From assembly GCF_000369805.1 (NCBI RefSeq), contig NZ_KB850224.1:1101924-1165923 (forward strand): DNA of 64,000 bases. Direction: 5' to 3'. A model generated the notes under the pieces. The model saw nothing but the letters and a program-made list of their open reading frames with translations. It did not search any database and was not told where the DNA came from. This stretch comes from Acinetobacter sp. NIPH 2100. Its GTDB lineage: Bacteria > Pseudomonadota > Gammaproteobacteria > Pseudomonadales > Moraxellaceae. This document shows, piece by piece, positions 1 through 7,862 of the stretch. The position numbers and the translations under genes are program-made. Every line of letters begins with the position of its first letter. Position 1 is the first letter of the stretch.

Positions 1-2614
1 GATCAACCAGGCTCTCATATTGCGCAGCCAAAACCAGATAAATCACCACCAATGCAGCCAAGAATGCAAATAAGAGGGTATTTCCTTCTTGCATATATTG
101 ACGAGCATCAGCTTGCCAGTCATGGCTAAACCCTGTGGGTAGTTCGGTAGTGACTTGTTCAAGAAAGGCCAAGGCTTGACCTAGAGAAACACCAGGAGCT
201 GGAATGGCTTGGAAGGTTGCAGCATTTTGTTGATTAAACTGTGTCAGCTTATTCGGTTCGACTGTTTCATTTAAATGCACAACAGTAGACAAGGGGATCA
301 GTGTGCCTTGATCCGTACGAATAAACTGACTTGTTAAGGCTTGTGGGGTTAAGCGTTGGCTATTGATACTTTGAGGAATGACATCATAGGCACGTCCCAG
401 CATATTGAAACGATTGACATAGTTTTCACCCACCAAGGTTGCCAATGCCTCTCCAATATCTTGCATACGGATACCCAAACTATTGGCTTTGGCCCGATCT
501 ACCTCAATTTTCATCATTGGATTATTGAAATCCAGATCACTGTCGACCACCACAAATAGGCCACTTTCACGGGCTTTTTGTTTAATACGCTCCATGGCTT
601 GGTAAATCGTTGAATAGTCTTGAGCACTGCGCAGTACCATCTGGATTGGGAGTCCACCAGTTGAACCTGGCAAAGCTGGATTTTGGAACACAAAAATACT
701 GGTGCCTTCTACCGAACCGACTTTGGCTTGCAGTTCCTGCTGGATGTCATCGGCAGAGCGCGAACGTGCCGCCCATGTGGATAAGGTCGTGCCACCAAAG
801 CTTGCCGCAGGTCCATCGGTTCCGTTGATAATCCATGTGGTACTGGTTTCAGGCAGTTCCCAGAACACTTTATCCAATTCATAGTTGAAGTGTTCGGCAT
901 AATTTAAATTGGCATGTTGAGGCGCTTTAATTGCAGTGAGCACACTGGCTTGATCTTCCAGGGGCGCTAACTCTTTTTGTGGCAGTTGATAGAGCAAAGG
1001 CAGGCTGGCAAAAACAGCCATGGCAAAGACGACGGTAATCCAGCGATGTTGTAGTGAAAATTGCAGTAAGCGGTGATATACCTGAGTTAAGCGTTCGAAA
1101 AACCATTCAGCAGCTTTGGCCATTCGGCCTTCATCCTGTTTGGATTGCAGTAAATAAGAACTCATTACAGGCGAAAGGGTCAGGGCAATCAGCCCAGAAA
1201 CCAGAACTGCACCTGCAAGCGTTAAGGCAAACTCTTTAAATAATGAGCCTGTTAGTCCCCCCATTAAACCAATCGGTGCATAGACCGCAGCGAGGGTAAT
1301 CGTCATAGCGATCACGGGACCTGCGACTTCTCGCGCACCCATTAAAGCGGCTGCGATAGGAGACAGACCTTCCTCAATATGACGATGCACGTTTTCTACT
1401 ACCACAATGGCATCATCCACCACCAATCCAATTGCCAGTACCATGGCCAGTAGGGTAAGTAAGTTAATACTAAAACCAAACAGCAGCATGAGCCCCAAAG
1501 CACCGAGCATGGAAAGCGGAATAGTCGCCACAGGAATCAATACACTACGCAGCGAACCCAGACAGAGATAGATCACTGCAATCACGATAAGCAGTGCTTC
1601 GATAAATGTGTGTAAGACTTCATCAATTGAAGCATCGATAAATCGTGCCGTTTCATAGGCCAGATTGACCTTTACGCTGGGCGGTAAGGTTTTTTCGATC
1701 TCAGGTAACTTATCTTTAATGCCTTGTACAATAATCAGCGGATTACCTGTAGGCGTGGCTTGCAAACCGACGAAAATGGCAGGTTTACCATCCATTGAGG
1801 CACTGGTTTCAGTTGAAGCTGCACCGAGTTCAACGGTTGCTACATCCTGTAAATGAATGAGGTTTTGACCATCATTGCGAATCACCAGATTTTTAAAATC
1901 CTGAATACTGGTGAGATTGGTGGAAACATTGACATTGGAAACCACCAATTCGCCTTTGACCTGACCAGGCGCTGCTTGATAGTTATTTTGTCGAATGGCA
2001 TTGGCAACATCGGCCGCAGTGACACCGCGACTAGCCAAGCGATCTGCATCCAGCCAAATACGCATGGCTAGACGTTGGCTGCCATAGGTCTGTACTTTGG
2101 CTACACCATCAATATTTGACAGCATCGGCTCAACCACTCGTGACAGATAATCCGTCAATTCAGGCATAGACAGTTGTTCGCTTGAAAAGCCAATATAGGC
2201 GACATCCGTCGATTCACCCGATGACCGTTCAATTACGGGATCAAATGCCTGTTCGGGTAACTTGTAGCGAACCTGATTCACTTTGGCCATGACTTCAGTT
2301 AAGGCTTGGGTTGAGTCACGATTTAGCTGCATGCGTAAAGTGATACTACTACGACCTTGCACTGAGGAAGAACTGAGATAATCAATCCCTTCAACAGAGG
2401 AAACCGCTTGTGCAATCGGTTGTGTAACGAAGCCCTGCATCAGTTCAGCAGATGCGCCAGGATATTCGGTACTGATGTTGATGGTGGAGCTTTCAAGGAG
2501 AGGATATTGGCGAATCGGCAATTTATTCAGGGAAAATAGGCCAGCCAACAAAATCAGCGTACTCACAACCAAGGCCAGTACAGGGCGTTTCACAAAAAGA
2601 TCGGTAAATTTCAT
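1..2614 (-). CDS. RND efflux pump inner-membrane permease, MexI-like, cut by the left edge
   Basis: The frame is open from the ATG at 2614 to the window edge, so at least 871 residues are present and the C-terminus lies outside. The N-terminus (MKFTDLFVKRPVLALVVSTL) is the usual first membrane helix of hydrophobe/amphiphile RND pumps. The middle contains the helix with the paired acidic residues of the proton relay (LAIGLVVDDAIVVVENVHRH). Pumps of this family take drugs, dyes or redox-active molecules from the inner membrane and periplasm and drive them out with protons, as trimers joined to an adaptor and an outer-membrane channel. It is the third gene of a DoxX-like, adaptor, pump operon, 13 bp after the adaptor stop. 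That order and the SoxR promoter upstream resemble mexGHI-opmD of Pseudomonas aeruginosa. The substrate cannot be told from the sequence. Confidence 0.93.
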   Translation of the reverse strand, partial: MKFTDLFVKRPVLALVVSTLILLAGLFSLNKLPIRQYPLLESSTINISTEYPGASAELMQGFVTQPIAQAVSSVEGIDYLSSSSVQGRSSITLRMQLNRDSTQALTEVMAKVNQVRYKLPEQAFDPVIERSSGESTDVAYIGFSSEQLSMPELTDYLSRVVEPMLSNIDGVAKVQTYGSQRLAMRIWLDADRLASRGVTAADVANAIRQNNYQAAPGQVKGELVVSNVNVSTNLTSIQDFKNLVIRNDGQNLIHLQDVATVELGAASTETSASMDGKPAIFVGLQATPTGNPLIIVQGIKDKLPEIEKTLPPSVKVNLAYETARFIDASIDEVLHTFIEALLIVIAVIYLCLGSLRSVLIPVATIPLSMLGALGLMLLFGFSINLLTLLAMVLAIGLVVDDAIVVVENVHRHIEEGLSPIAAALMGAREVAGPVIAMTITLAAVYAPIGLMGGLTGSLFKEFALTLAGAVLVSGLIALTLSPVMSSYLLQSKQDEGRMAKAAEWFFERLTQVYHRLLQFSLQHRWITVVFAMAVFASLPLLYQLPQKELAPLEDQASVLTAIKAPQHANLNYAEHFNYELDKVFWELPETSTTWIINGTDGPAASFGGTTLSTWAARSRSADDIQQELQAKVGSVEGTSIFVFQNPALPGSTGGLPIQMVLRSAQDYSTIYQAMERIKQKARESGLFVVVDSDLDFNNPMMKIEVDRAKANSLGIRMQDIGEALATLVGENYVNRFNMLGRAYDVIPQSINSQRLTPQALTSQFIRTDQGTLIPLSTVVHLNETVEPNKLTQFNQQNAATFQAIPAPGVSLGQALAFLEQVTTELPTGFSHDWQADARQYMQEGNTLLFAFLAALVVIYLVLAAQYESLVD

Positions 2615-2627
2615 GCTAGGTCGCTCC

Positions 2628-3731
2628 TTAGATTTTGGCTTTTGCTAAGGTGGATTGCGACTGTTGCAAGGTATCTTCTGTTGCTTCAACCTGCATACCA
2701 TCGCTTAATCTCAGCTGACCAGATACGACAACTTGATCGCCTGCTTTAACGCCAGATTGAACTTCGACCCAACCTTGATGACGCTCACCAAGCTCTACTG
2801 CCACACGTTGTACGGTAAGTTTCTTGTTGTCTTGTTTAACTAGAAAGACTGTATTGCCATAAGCGGTATAGGTAATCGCAGTTTCAGGCAGCACGAGACT
2901 CGGAAGATTGGCTTCTTGTATGTCCAATTTTGCATACATTCCTGGCTTTAACTGCTGATGCTGATTATTGAGCGTAGCTTGCCCTGTGATCGTTCTTGAT
3001 TTGGAGATCATGGGTTCAATCGCATTCACAACCGCAGAGAAACTTTGCTCGGGAAATGCGTCAATTTTAAGTTGCACCGATTGCCCCGTTTTTAAACGGG
3101 CCGCCAGTTGTTCATCCAGTGTGAAATTGGCAAGCAGTTGTTGGGTATCGACCAAATTGGCAATGCCTGTTCCTGCCTGTAGATATTGGCCTTGGTGGAC
3201 TTGACGTATTCCAATAATGCCTGAGAACGGTGCACGGATTGATTTCTGTTGAATGGTCGCTTGCAGTTGCTGAATTTCTGCGCGCGTCATATCTCGATCG
3301 GCCAAGGCGGTATCCATTTCTGCTCGTGAAATCGCATGACTATCGATTAACTGTTTGGTCCGGTTATAGGCCATTTCGGCCTGTTTAAGCTTAGCTTGCA
3401 GTTGACCTAGATTGCCTTGTTCAACATTGGTTTTGAGCTGAACAAGCAATTGTCCTTTTTTAACGTACTGTCCAGATTGGAAATAAATTTGTTCAATGAC
3501 ACCTGTGCTTTCAGATGAAACTTGGACTTGTCGTATCGCCTCTAACTCGCCAATACTGGATAATGTTCGGGGCGTAATCTGTTGTTTGACAGTGCTGAGT
3601 GCAACTTTGACAGGTGGGTAGCTATAAGATGAAGGACTGTTTGCTGAACGTGATTTAAAATAAAAATAAGCTGCAACAGCAATGACAACTAAAATCATGA
3701 TGATGAGCAAAATACGCAGGTGGGTTTTCAT
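2628..3731 (-). CDS. Periplasmic adaptor (membrane fusion protein) of RND efflux pump, MexH-like
   Basis: This 367-residue protein has an N-terminal membrane anchor (about residues 7-27). A lipoyl/barrel-sandwich segment follows, split by a coiled-coil hairpin rich in Q, K, A and E (about 110-160), and then a beta-barrel and a membrane-proximal domain. That is the standard order of HlyD/AcrA-type adaptors, which link the inner-membrane pump to the outer-membrane channel. There is no lipobox, so it is probably anchored by the helix. Its ATG overlaps the stop of the DoxX-like gene by 4 bp (ATGA), which indicates translational coupling, and the pump gene follows 13 bp later. The length is normal for the family. 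The MexH resemblance rests on gene order and regulator rather than on an alignment. Confidence 0.92.
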   Translation of the reverse strand: MKTHLRILLIIMILVVIAVAAYFYFKSRSANSPSSYSYPPVKVALSTVKQQITPRTLSSIGELEAIRQVQVSSESTGVIEQIYFQSGQYVKKGQLLVQLKTNVEQGNLGQLQAKLKQAEMAYNRTKQLIDSHAISRAEMDTALADRDMTRAEIQQLQATIQQKSIRAPFSGIIGIRQVHQGQYLQAGTGIANLVDTQQLLANFTLDEQLAARLKTGQSVQLKIDAFPEQSFSAVVNAIEPMISKSRTITGQATLNNQHQQLKPGMYAKLDIQEANLPSLVLPETAITYTAYGNTVFLVKQDNKKLTVQRVAVELGERHQGWVEVQSGVKAGDQVVVSGQLRLSDGMQVEATEDTLQQSQSTLAKAKI

Positions 3732-4162
3732 GCGAGTACTCCACAGAGCTTAAGCTGTTGACGAAAATGGCTGGCAATTGCAGTCCCGATAAGACCACCA
3801 ATCACCGAGATATGTTCAAGCGCGAAATAGAGAGAAATTTGCGCTTGCAGGCCAGACATGTTCCAGAAGGTATGTACGATAAAAATCGTCACTGTTAAAA
3901 AGACTGAAAGCAGGGCAGCACCAAGCCAGATATGGCGATCAAACAGAATGCAATATGCACCCGCCAGCAGAATCAGCGCAGAGCCATAATTAAACAGCCA
4001 AGTGGGTTCTAAACCCGCGGCTTGCATTTCTTGAAATCCCGTTTCCACATCGAGCACTTTGCTGAGGCCAGAGCTGAAAAATAAAAGTGCCAGACAGCAT
4101 CTGGACAGCGTCCATAACCATTGGCTTTCCAAACTCAATTTTATGAAGTAAGGCATAATCAT
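3728..4162 (-). CDS. DoxX-family small membrane protein, MexG-like
   Basis: A 144-residue protein with four predicted membrane helices (about 15-33, 58-75, 82-103 and 112-130) and the DoxX-type opening RCCLALLFFSSGLSKVLD. It is the first gene of the efflux operon. In P. aeruginosa the DoxX-family protein MexG is likewise encoded ahead of the MexHI adaptor and pump, and is thought to sit in the inner membrane and handle redox-active molecules. An ATG two codons in (4156) is an alternative start; I kept the upstream one because a GGGA stretch lies a few bases before it. The operon promoter with a SoxR box is about 80-110 bp upstream. Confidence 0.85.
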   Translation of the reverse strand: MIMPYFIKLSLESQWLWTLSRCCLALLFFSSGLSKVLDVETGFQEMQAAGLEPTWLFNYGSALILLAGAYCILFDRHIWLGAALLSVFLTVTIFIVHTFWNMSGLQAQISLYFALEHISVIGGLIGTAIASHFRQQLKLCGVLA

Positions 4163-4243
4163 TTTTTCCCGAAGAATCAGACTGAATGATGAAAAACATT
4201 AAAAATTAATTGCTTATTTGCATTTACGAATGCAGTGCCAAGC

Positions 4244-4274
4244 AGTCTAAAACCTCAAGTTATATTTAGGTCAA
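4244..4274 (-). promoter_or_regulatory. SoxR-activated promoter of the mexGHI-like operon
   Basis: Reading the minus strand, a -35 box TTGACC (4269-4274) and a -10 box TAGACT (4244-4249) are separated by 19 bp. That over-long spacer is typical of MerR/SoxR-activated promoters. The spacer is covered by a dyad on the plus strand, CCTCAAGTTATATTTAGG (4253-4270), which matches 15 of 18 bases of the E. coli soxS SoxR box CCTCAAGTTAACTTGAGG. The divergent soxR gene starts at about 4477. Apart from this promoter I see nothing distinctive in the 4163-4476 gap. Confidence 0.85.
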
Positions 4275-4476
4275 TGGGTTTGGATGAGAAAAATGAGTCA
4301 TTAAAAGGTCGGTTTAACAGTAGAGTAAGAAGAGTAGGACACTTTGTATCGAAATGATTTTGGTTGTTTGAATACTGAGGAAAAGTCACATTTCGGAAGG
4401 ATAAACTGTCGCTTGAATTGACAAAGTTCTTTGCTCTGAACTATAAAACCTAAAGTAATCTTGAGATATGCAGTAA

Positions 4477-4968
4477 ATGACACCAGAACGAAAAATGAAT
4501 ATCAATCGAATGCTGACCGTAGGAGAAGTTGCTAAACGTAGCGGTGTAGCGGTTTCAACGCTGCATTTTTATGAGTCAAAAGGATTGATTAAAAGTATTC
4601 GAACCAATGGCAATCAACGCCGTTTTCCTTTGTCTGTGTTGCGCTATATCGGGATTATCAAAGTCGCACAAAAAGTTGGAATTTCACTGGATGAAATTAA
4701 AAATGCGCTGAGTATTTATCCTGTAGGAAGCAAGCTCACTGCAGAACAGTGGGCTGAACTTTCTTCACGTTGGCGTGAGGATTTAGATGCACGGATTCAA
4801 AAACTGACACGTTTAAGAGATGAAATGGACTGGTGTATTGGCTGTGGATGTTTATCTTTGGAACAATGCCGTTTGCGCAACCCCGAAGATATATTGGGTG
4901 AGGATGGCGCAGGCCCACGTATTTTAGAGCGAGAGGATGATTCAATGCTAAATTTATTAAATGATTGA
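4477..4968 (+). CDS. soxR: Redox-sensing MerR-family activator SoxR
   Basis: A 163-residue protein with a MerR-type winged helix at residues 13-80, a dimerising helix at about 90-118, and the SoxR iron-sulfur signature [12 protein letters not shown] with cysteines 120, 123, 125 and 131 (C-x2-C-x-C-x5-C). These ligate a [2Fe-2S] cluster. Its oxidation by superoxide or redox-cycling compounds untwists over-long promoters and starts transcription. The divergent promoter at 4244-4274 carries a near-consensus SoxR box, so the efflux operon is the likely direct target, as in Pseudomonas where SoxR controls efflux genes rather than soxS. The start is uncertain: ATGs at 4477, 4495 and 4510 are in frame and none has a strong ribosome site. 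Confidence 0.94.
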   Translation: MTPERKMNINRMLTVGEVAKRSGVAVSTLHFYESKGLIKSIRTNGNQRRFPLSVLRYIGIIKVAQKVGISLDEIKNALSIYPVGSKLTAEQWAELSSRWREDLDARIQKLTRLRDEMDWCIGCGCLSLEQCRLRNPEDILGEDGAGPRILEREDDSMLNLLND

Positions 4969-5203
4969 AAAATAATAATTAAGAAAATAAGAACTTTAAA
5001 ATTAAATTTTATGCAGCATTCTGAGTGGGTGAGTAGAAAGCGTTAACTTTAACTGAGCTCAAGTCCTGAATTTGCTTACATGGGGGATTTGACTGGTTTG
5101 ATAAGCATCTTGATATGTTGTTGCTTAGCCGTCCGTTTTGGCCTGTATTATTAAATAAATATTAAAATATTGTGAATTATTGATTTATTTTTGTATCGCA
5201 ATT

Positions 5204-5222
5204 GATAATAATAATGATTCTT
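5204..5222 (+). promoter_or_regulatory. Fur box upstream of siderophore receptor
   Basis: GATAATAATAATGATTCTT matches the 19-bp Fur consensus GATAATGATAATCATTATC at 15 positions. It lies 20 bp ahead of the receptor ATG at 5243, so it probably overlaps the transcription start or leader and would allow iron-dependent repression. The rest of the 4969-5242 gap is AT-rich without other clear signals. Confidence 0.75.
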
Positions 5223-5242
5223 ATTTATTCAATTGTGACGTT

Positions 5243-7498
5243 ATGAACAATCAGCTTAAACAATCTGCTTTAAATATTGCGATAAAATCGATTTTGATTT
5301 GTGGGGCATTATCACAGAGCGCTTTTGCGCAAGAAGAGAATCTCAATGCTGCATCATCTGCAGTACTCCCAACCATTAAAGTTTCAGCCGAAGATGAAAA
5401 AACTGAAGGTAGTCAAAGTTTTCAGGCAAAATCATCTCGAACATCCTCCAAATTAAAACTCTCTTTAAAAGAAACCCCACAATCAGTCAGTGTGATTACA
5501 CGTGAACAAATTGAGCAACGAAATCTCAATATTATTGATGATGTGCTTGCGGCAACGCCAGGTGTAACCGTGACCAAAAATGATAGTGAACGGTCTAACT
5601 ATTCTGCACGAGGTTATGGGATCAGCAATCGTCAAATTGATGGCATGCCAATTGGAGAGAATAGTCCACGGGTTGATAGTTTCTTCTTTGACCGTATTGA
5701 AGTGGTGAAGGGGGCAACAGGGTTAACAGGAGCTACAGGGAACCCTTCTGCAACGATTAATATGATTCGTAAACGTCCTGCAAAAGAATTGACTGGGTCG
5801 GTTGCCACGTCATTTAGCCGCTGGAATACCATTCGCAATGAAGCTGATGTTTCTATCCCTTTGACGGCTGATGGAAGTGTGCGGAGCCGTGTTATGGCCG
5901 CACGTCGAGAGGGAGAATCCTATATGGATTATTACTCTCTGGAAACCTTGGCTGCTATGGCGATGGTTGAAGCAGACATCACAGACAAATTAACAGGCAG
6001 TATTGGTTTTCAATATCAAGATAACCAACCAAGGGGTTCAACATGGGGAACCGTACCGTACTGGAATCAGGATGGTTCACTCGCCAATTTACCGCGTAAT
6101 TTCAGCTTGGCAAATCGTTGGAATACCATTAGCCAAAGTGACAAAACTGTATTTGCTGATTTGACGTATAAATTTGACAACAACTGGATGATTAAGGCAG
6201 CTGCTTCACATTCCTTGTCCAAAAGTTTTTGGTTAATGTCTTATGGTGGTTCTGGTTTTCCTAACCAAAATGATGGAACTGGTGTTGGGGTATGGTCGGC
6301 TAGTTATCCGACTGTAGAATCCAAAAAGACCAGCTTAGAGTTGTTTGCAAGTGGTCCATTTAAATTATTCAATCGTGAACATGAACTGGTCATTGGTGGT
6401 AATGGTTTTGATCGTTCATCAGAGAGCATTAGTGGTGCACTCGATGGTATCGCCAGTAATCAATTGACGTGTACCAAGAAAGTGAATGAGGTAAACGTTC
6501 CCTCAAATAATATTGGTGACAATTGTGTGATTAATGATTGGCGTACGTGGAATGGTAATGCAACAGTTAAACCTGGCTATAAAATCACAGCGATAAATAA
6601 AGATGATAAACAACAAAACTATGGGGTGTATAGCACACTAAAACTAAACCTGACAGATGATCTAAAATTGATTGTTGGGGGACGTTATAGTGAATATTCC
6701 GCCACCAATGGTACCAAAAGTGATGTGAAAACCGATGCTTTCACACCTTACTTTGGTACCACTTACGCGATTAACGATATTGTAACTGCCTATGCCAGTT
6801 ATACTGATATGTTTAATCCAAGCAGTCAAAAAGACCGTAATAACAGTTTCTTAGAGCCTGAAACAGGCAAAAGCTATGAGGCAGGTTTAAAAGCCAGTTT
6901 GTTGGATGATCAACTTTTGGCGACAGCCGCTGCCTTTTGGTCGAAAAAGGAAAATGTCGCAATTCGTGATGAAGAAGCAATTGCTGCAGGTATAAAAACC
7001 AATGATGGTGGTGATCCAATGAAGGCTTCGGGTGAGGGCCTAAAAATTGAAGGTTTTGAACTGGAAGCGATTGGGCGTATTACACCAACATGGAACATTA
7101 CTGCGGGTTATACCTATGTGAACAGTATTAGTTCAGAAACTGTGAAGGCTTCAACGACCCTTCCTCAGAACTTAGTCAAAATCTACACAAACTTCAAACT
7201 ACCTGAACAGCTTTGGGATGGGGCAAATAAATTCAATATTGGGTTTGGGGTAAATTGGCAAAGTGAAGTTGTGAGTAAGTCGACCAGTGCGCCTAAAAAC
7301 TCTGATGGCTATGTGCGACAAGATTCATACTTCTTGGCAAGTGCCAATATGGGTTATACCTTTAATGAATCATTCAGTGCAAACCTACAAGTGAATAACT
7401 TGTTTGATGAAAAATATTATCAGCAGGTCGGTTTCTATAATGGTGTTTATTGGGGTGAGCCACGTAACGTGACTTTATCGCTACGTGCAAAATTCTAA
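5243..7498 (+). CDS. TonB-dependent siderophore receptor, FhuE/FpvA-like
   Basis: A 751-residue outer-membrane receptor. The ATG at 5243 gives a normal signal peptide (MNNQLKQSALNIAIKSILIC, ending near SAFAQ); an upstream in-frame TTG at 5180 would place odd residues before it and is rejected. After the signal comes a TonB-box-like stretch (LPTIKVSAE), then the plug domain with SLKETPQSVSVITREQIEQR and the glycine-rich GATGLTGATGNPSATINMIRKRP motif. A 22-strand barrel follows, ending in a terminal phenylalanine (LSLRAKF). The plug wording is that of hydroxamate-type ferric siderophore receptors such as FhuE and FpvA. The Fur box just upstream supports an iron-uptake role. The exact ligand is unknown, and no biosynthesis genes are adjacent. 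Confidence 0.92.
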   Translation: MNNQLKQSALNIAIKSILICGALSQSAFAQEENLNAASSAVLPTIKVSAEDEKTEGSQSFQAKSSRTSSKLKLSLKETPQSVSVITREQIEQRNLNIIDDVLAATPGVTVTKNDSERSNYSARGYGISNRQIDGMPIGENSPRVDSFFFDRIEVVKGATGLTGATGNPSATINMIRKRPAKELTGSVATSFSRWNTIRNEADVSIPLTADGSVRSRVMAARREGESYMDYYSLETLAAMAMVEADITDKLTGSIGFQYQDNQPRGSTWGTVPYWNQDGSLANLPRNFSLANRWNTISQSDKTVFADLTYKFDNNWMIKAAASHSLSKSFWLMSYGGSGFPNQNDGTGVGVWSASYPTVESKKTSLELFASGPFKLFNREHELVIGGNGFDRSSESISGALDGIASNQLTCTKKVNEVNVPSNNIGDNCVINDWRTWNGNATVKPGYKITAINKDDKQQNYGVYSTLKLNLTDDLKLIVGGRYSEYSATNGTKSDVKTDAFTPYFGTTYAINDIVTAYASYTDMFNPSSQKDRNNSFLEPETGKSYEAGLKASLLDDQLLATAAAFWSKKENVAIRDEEAIAAGIKTNDGGDPMKASGEGLKIEGFELEAIGRITPTWNITAGYTYVNSISSETVKASTTLPQNLVKIYTNFKLPEQLWDGANKFNIGFGVNWQSEVVSKSTSAPKNSDGYVRQDSYFLASANMGYTFNESFSANLQVNNLFDEKYYQQVGFYNGVYWGEPRNVTLSLRAKF

Positions 7499-7533
7499 AA
7501 ACCAGAAAATATAAATTTTTGGCTATTAATTAA

Positions 7534-7569
7534 AAATAAAGGTGTATCTATAACGGTATGCCTTTATTT
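7534..7569 (+). terminator. Hairpin terminator after siderophore receptor
   Basis: A long stem begins with AAATAAAGG (7534-7542) and closes with CCTTTATTT (7561-7569). Counting G-U pairs the stem reaches 15 bp around a 6-base loop (7549-7554). The 3' side is T-rich but is not a pure T run. The rest of the gap 7499-7862 is AT-rich spacer ahead of vgrG; I see no gene in it. Confidence 0.65.
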
Positions 7570-7862
7570 CAATAAAAGATGGATTTAGCTGAACGATTTT
7601 TTTTGTTCATTCAATTCCTCATTAATTCCCTTATAAAAAAGAGTATTGACCAGAAAAATTGAAATAAACTTAAGGCTGTTCCATTTGAGTATTTTATAAA
7701 AAAACTTTTTAATTCAAAATTATAGGTGAATTTGGCCCAATTCGGTAAAATAAATCCAACAAAAAAGTGACGTAAATTGTCATAAATAGACGGTTCTGTA
7801 TGGAATGAAATCTATATTTTGATTAAAATTCGCTAAATTTAAGCAGATAATCTATAAAAAAG

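Noticed and set aside
5180..5242. 21-residue N-terminal extension of the siderophore receptor
   Set aside because: It starts with TTG, includes the Fur box DNA and spoils the signal peptide.
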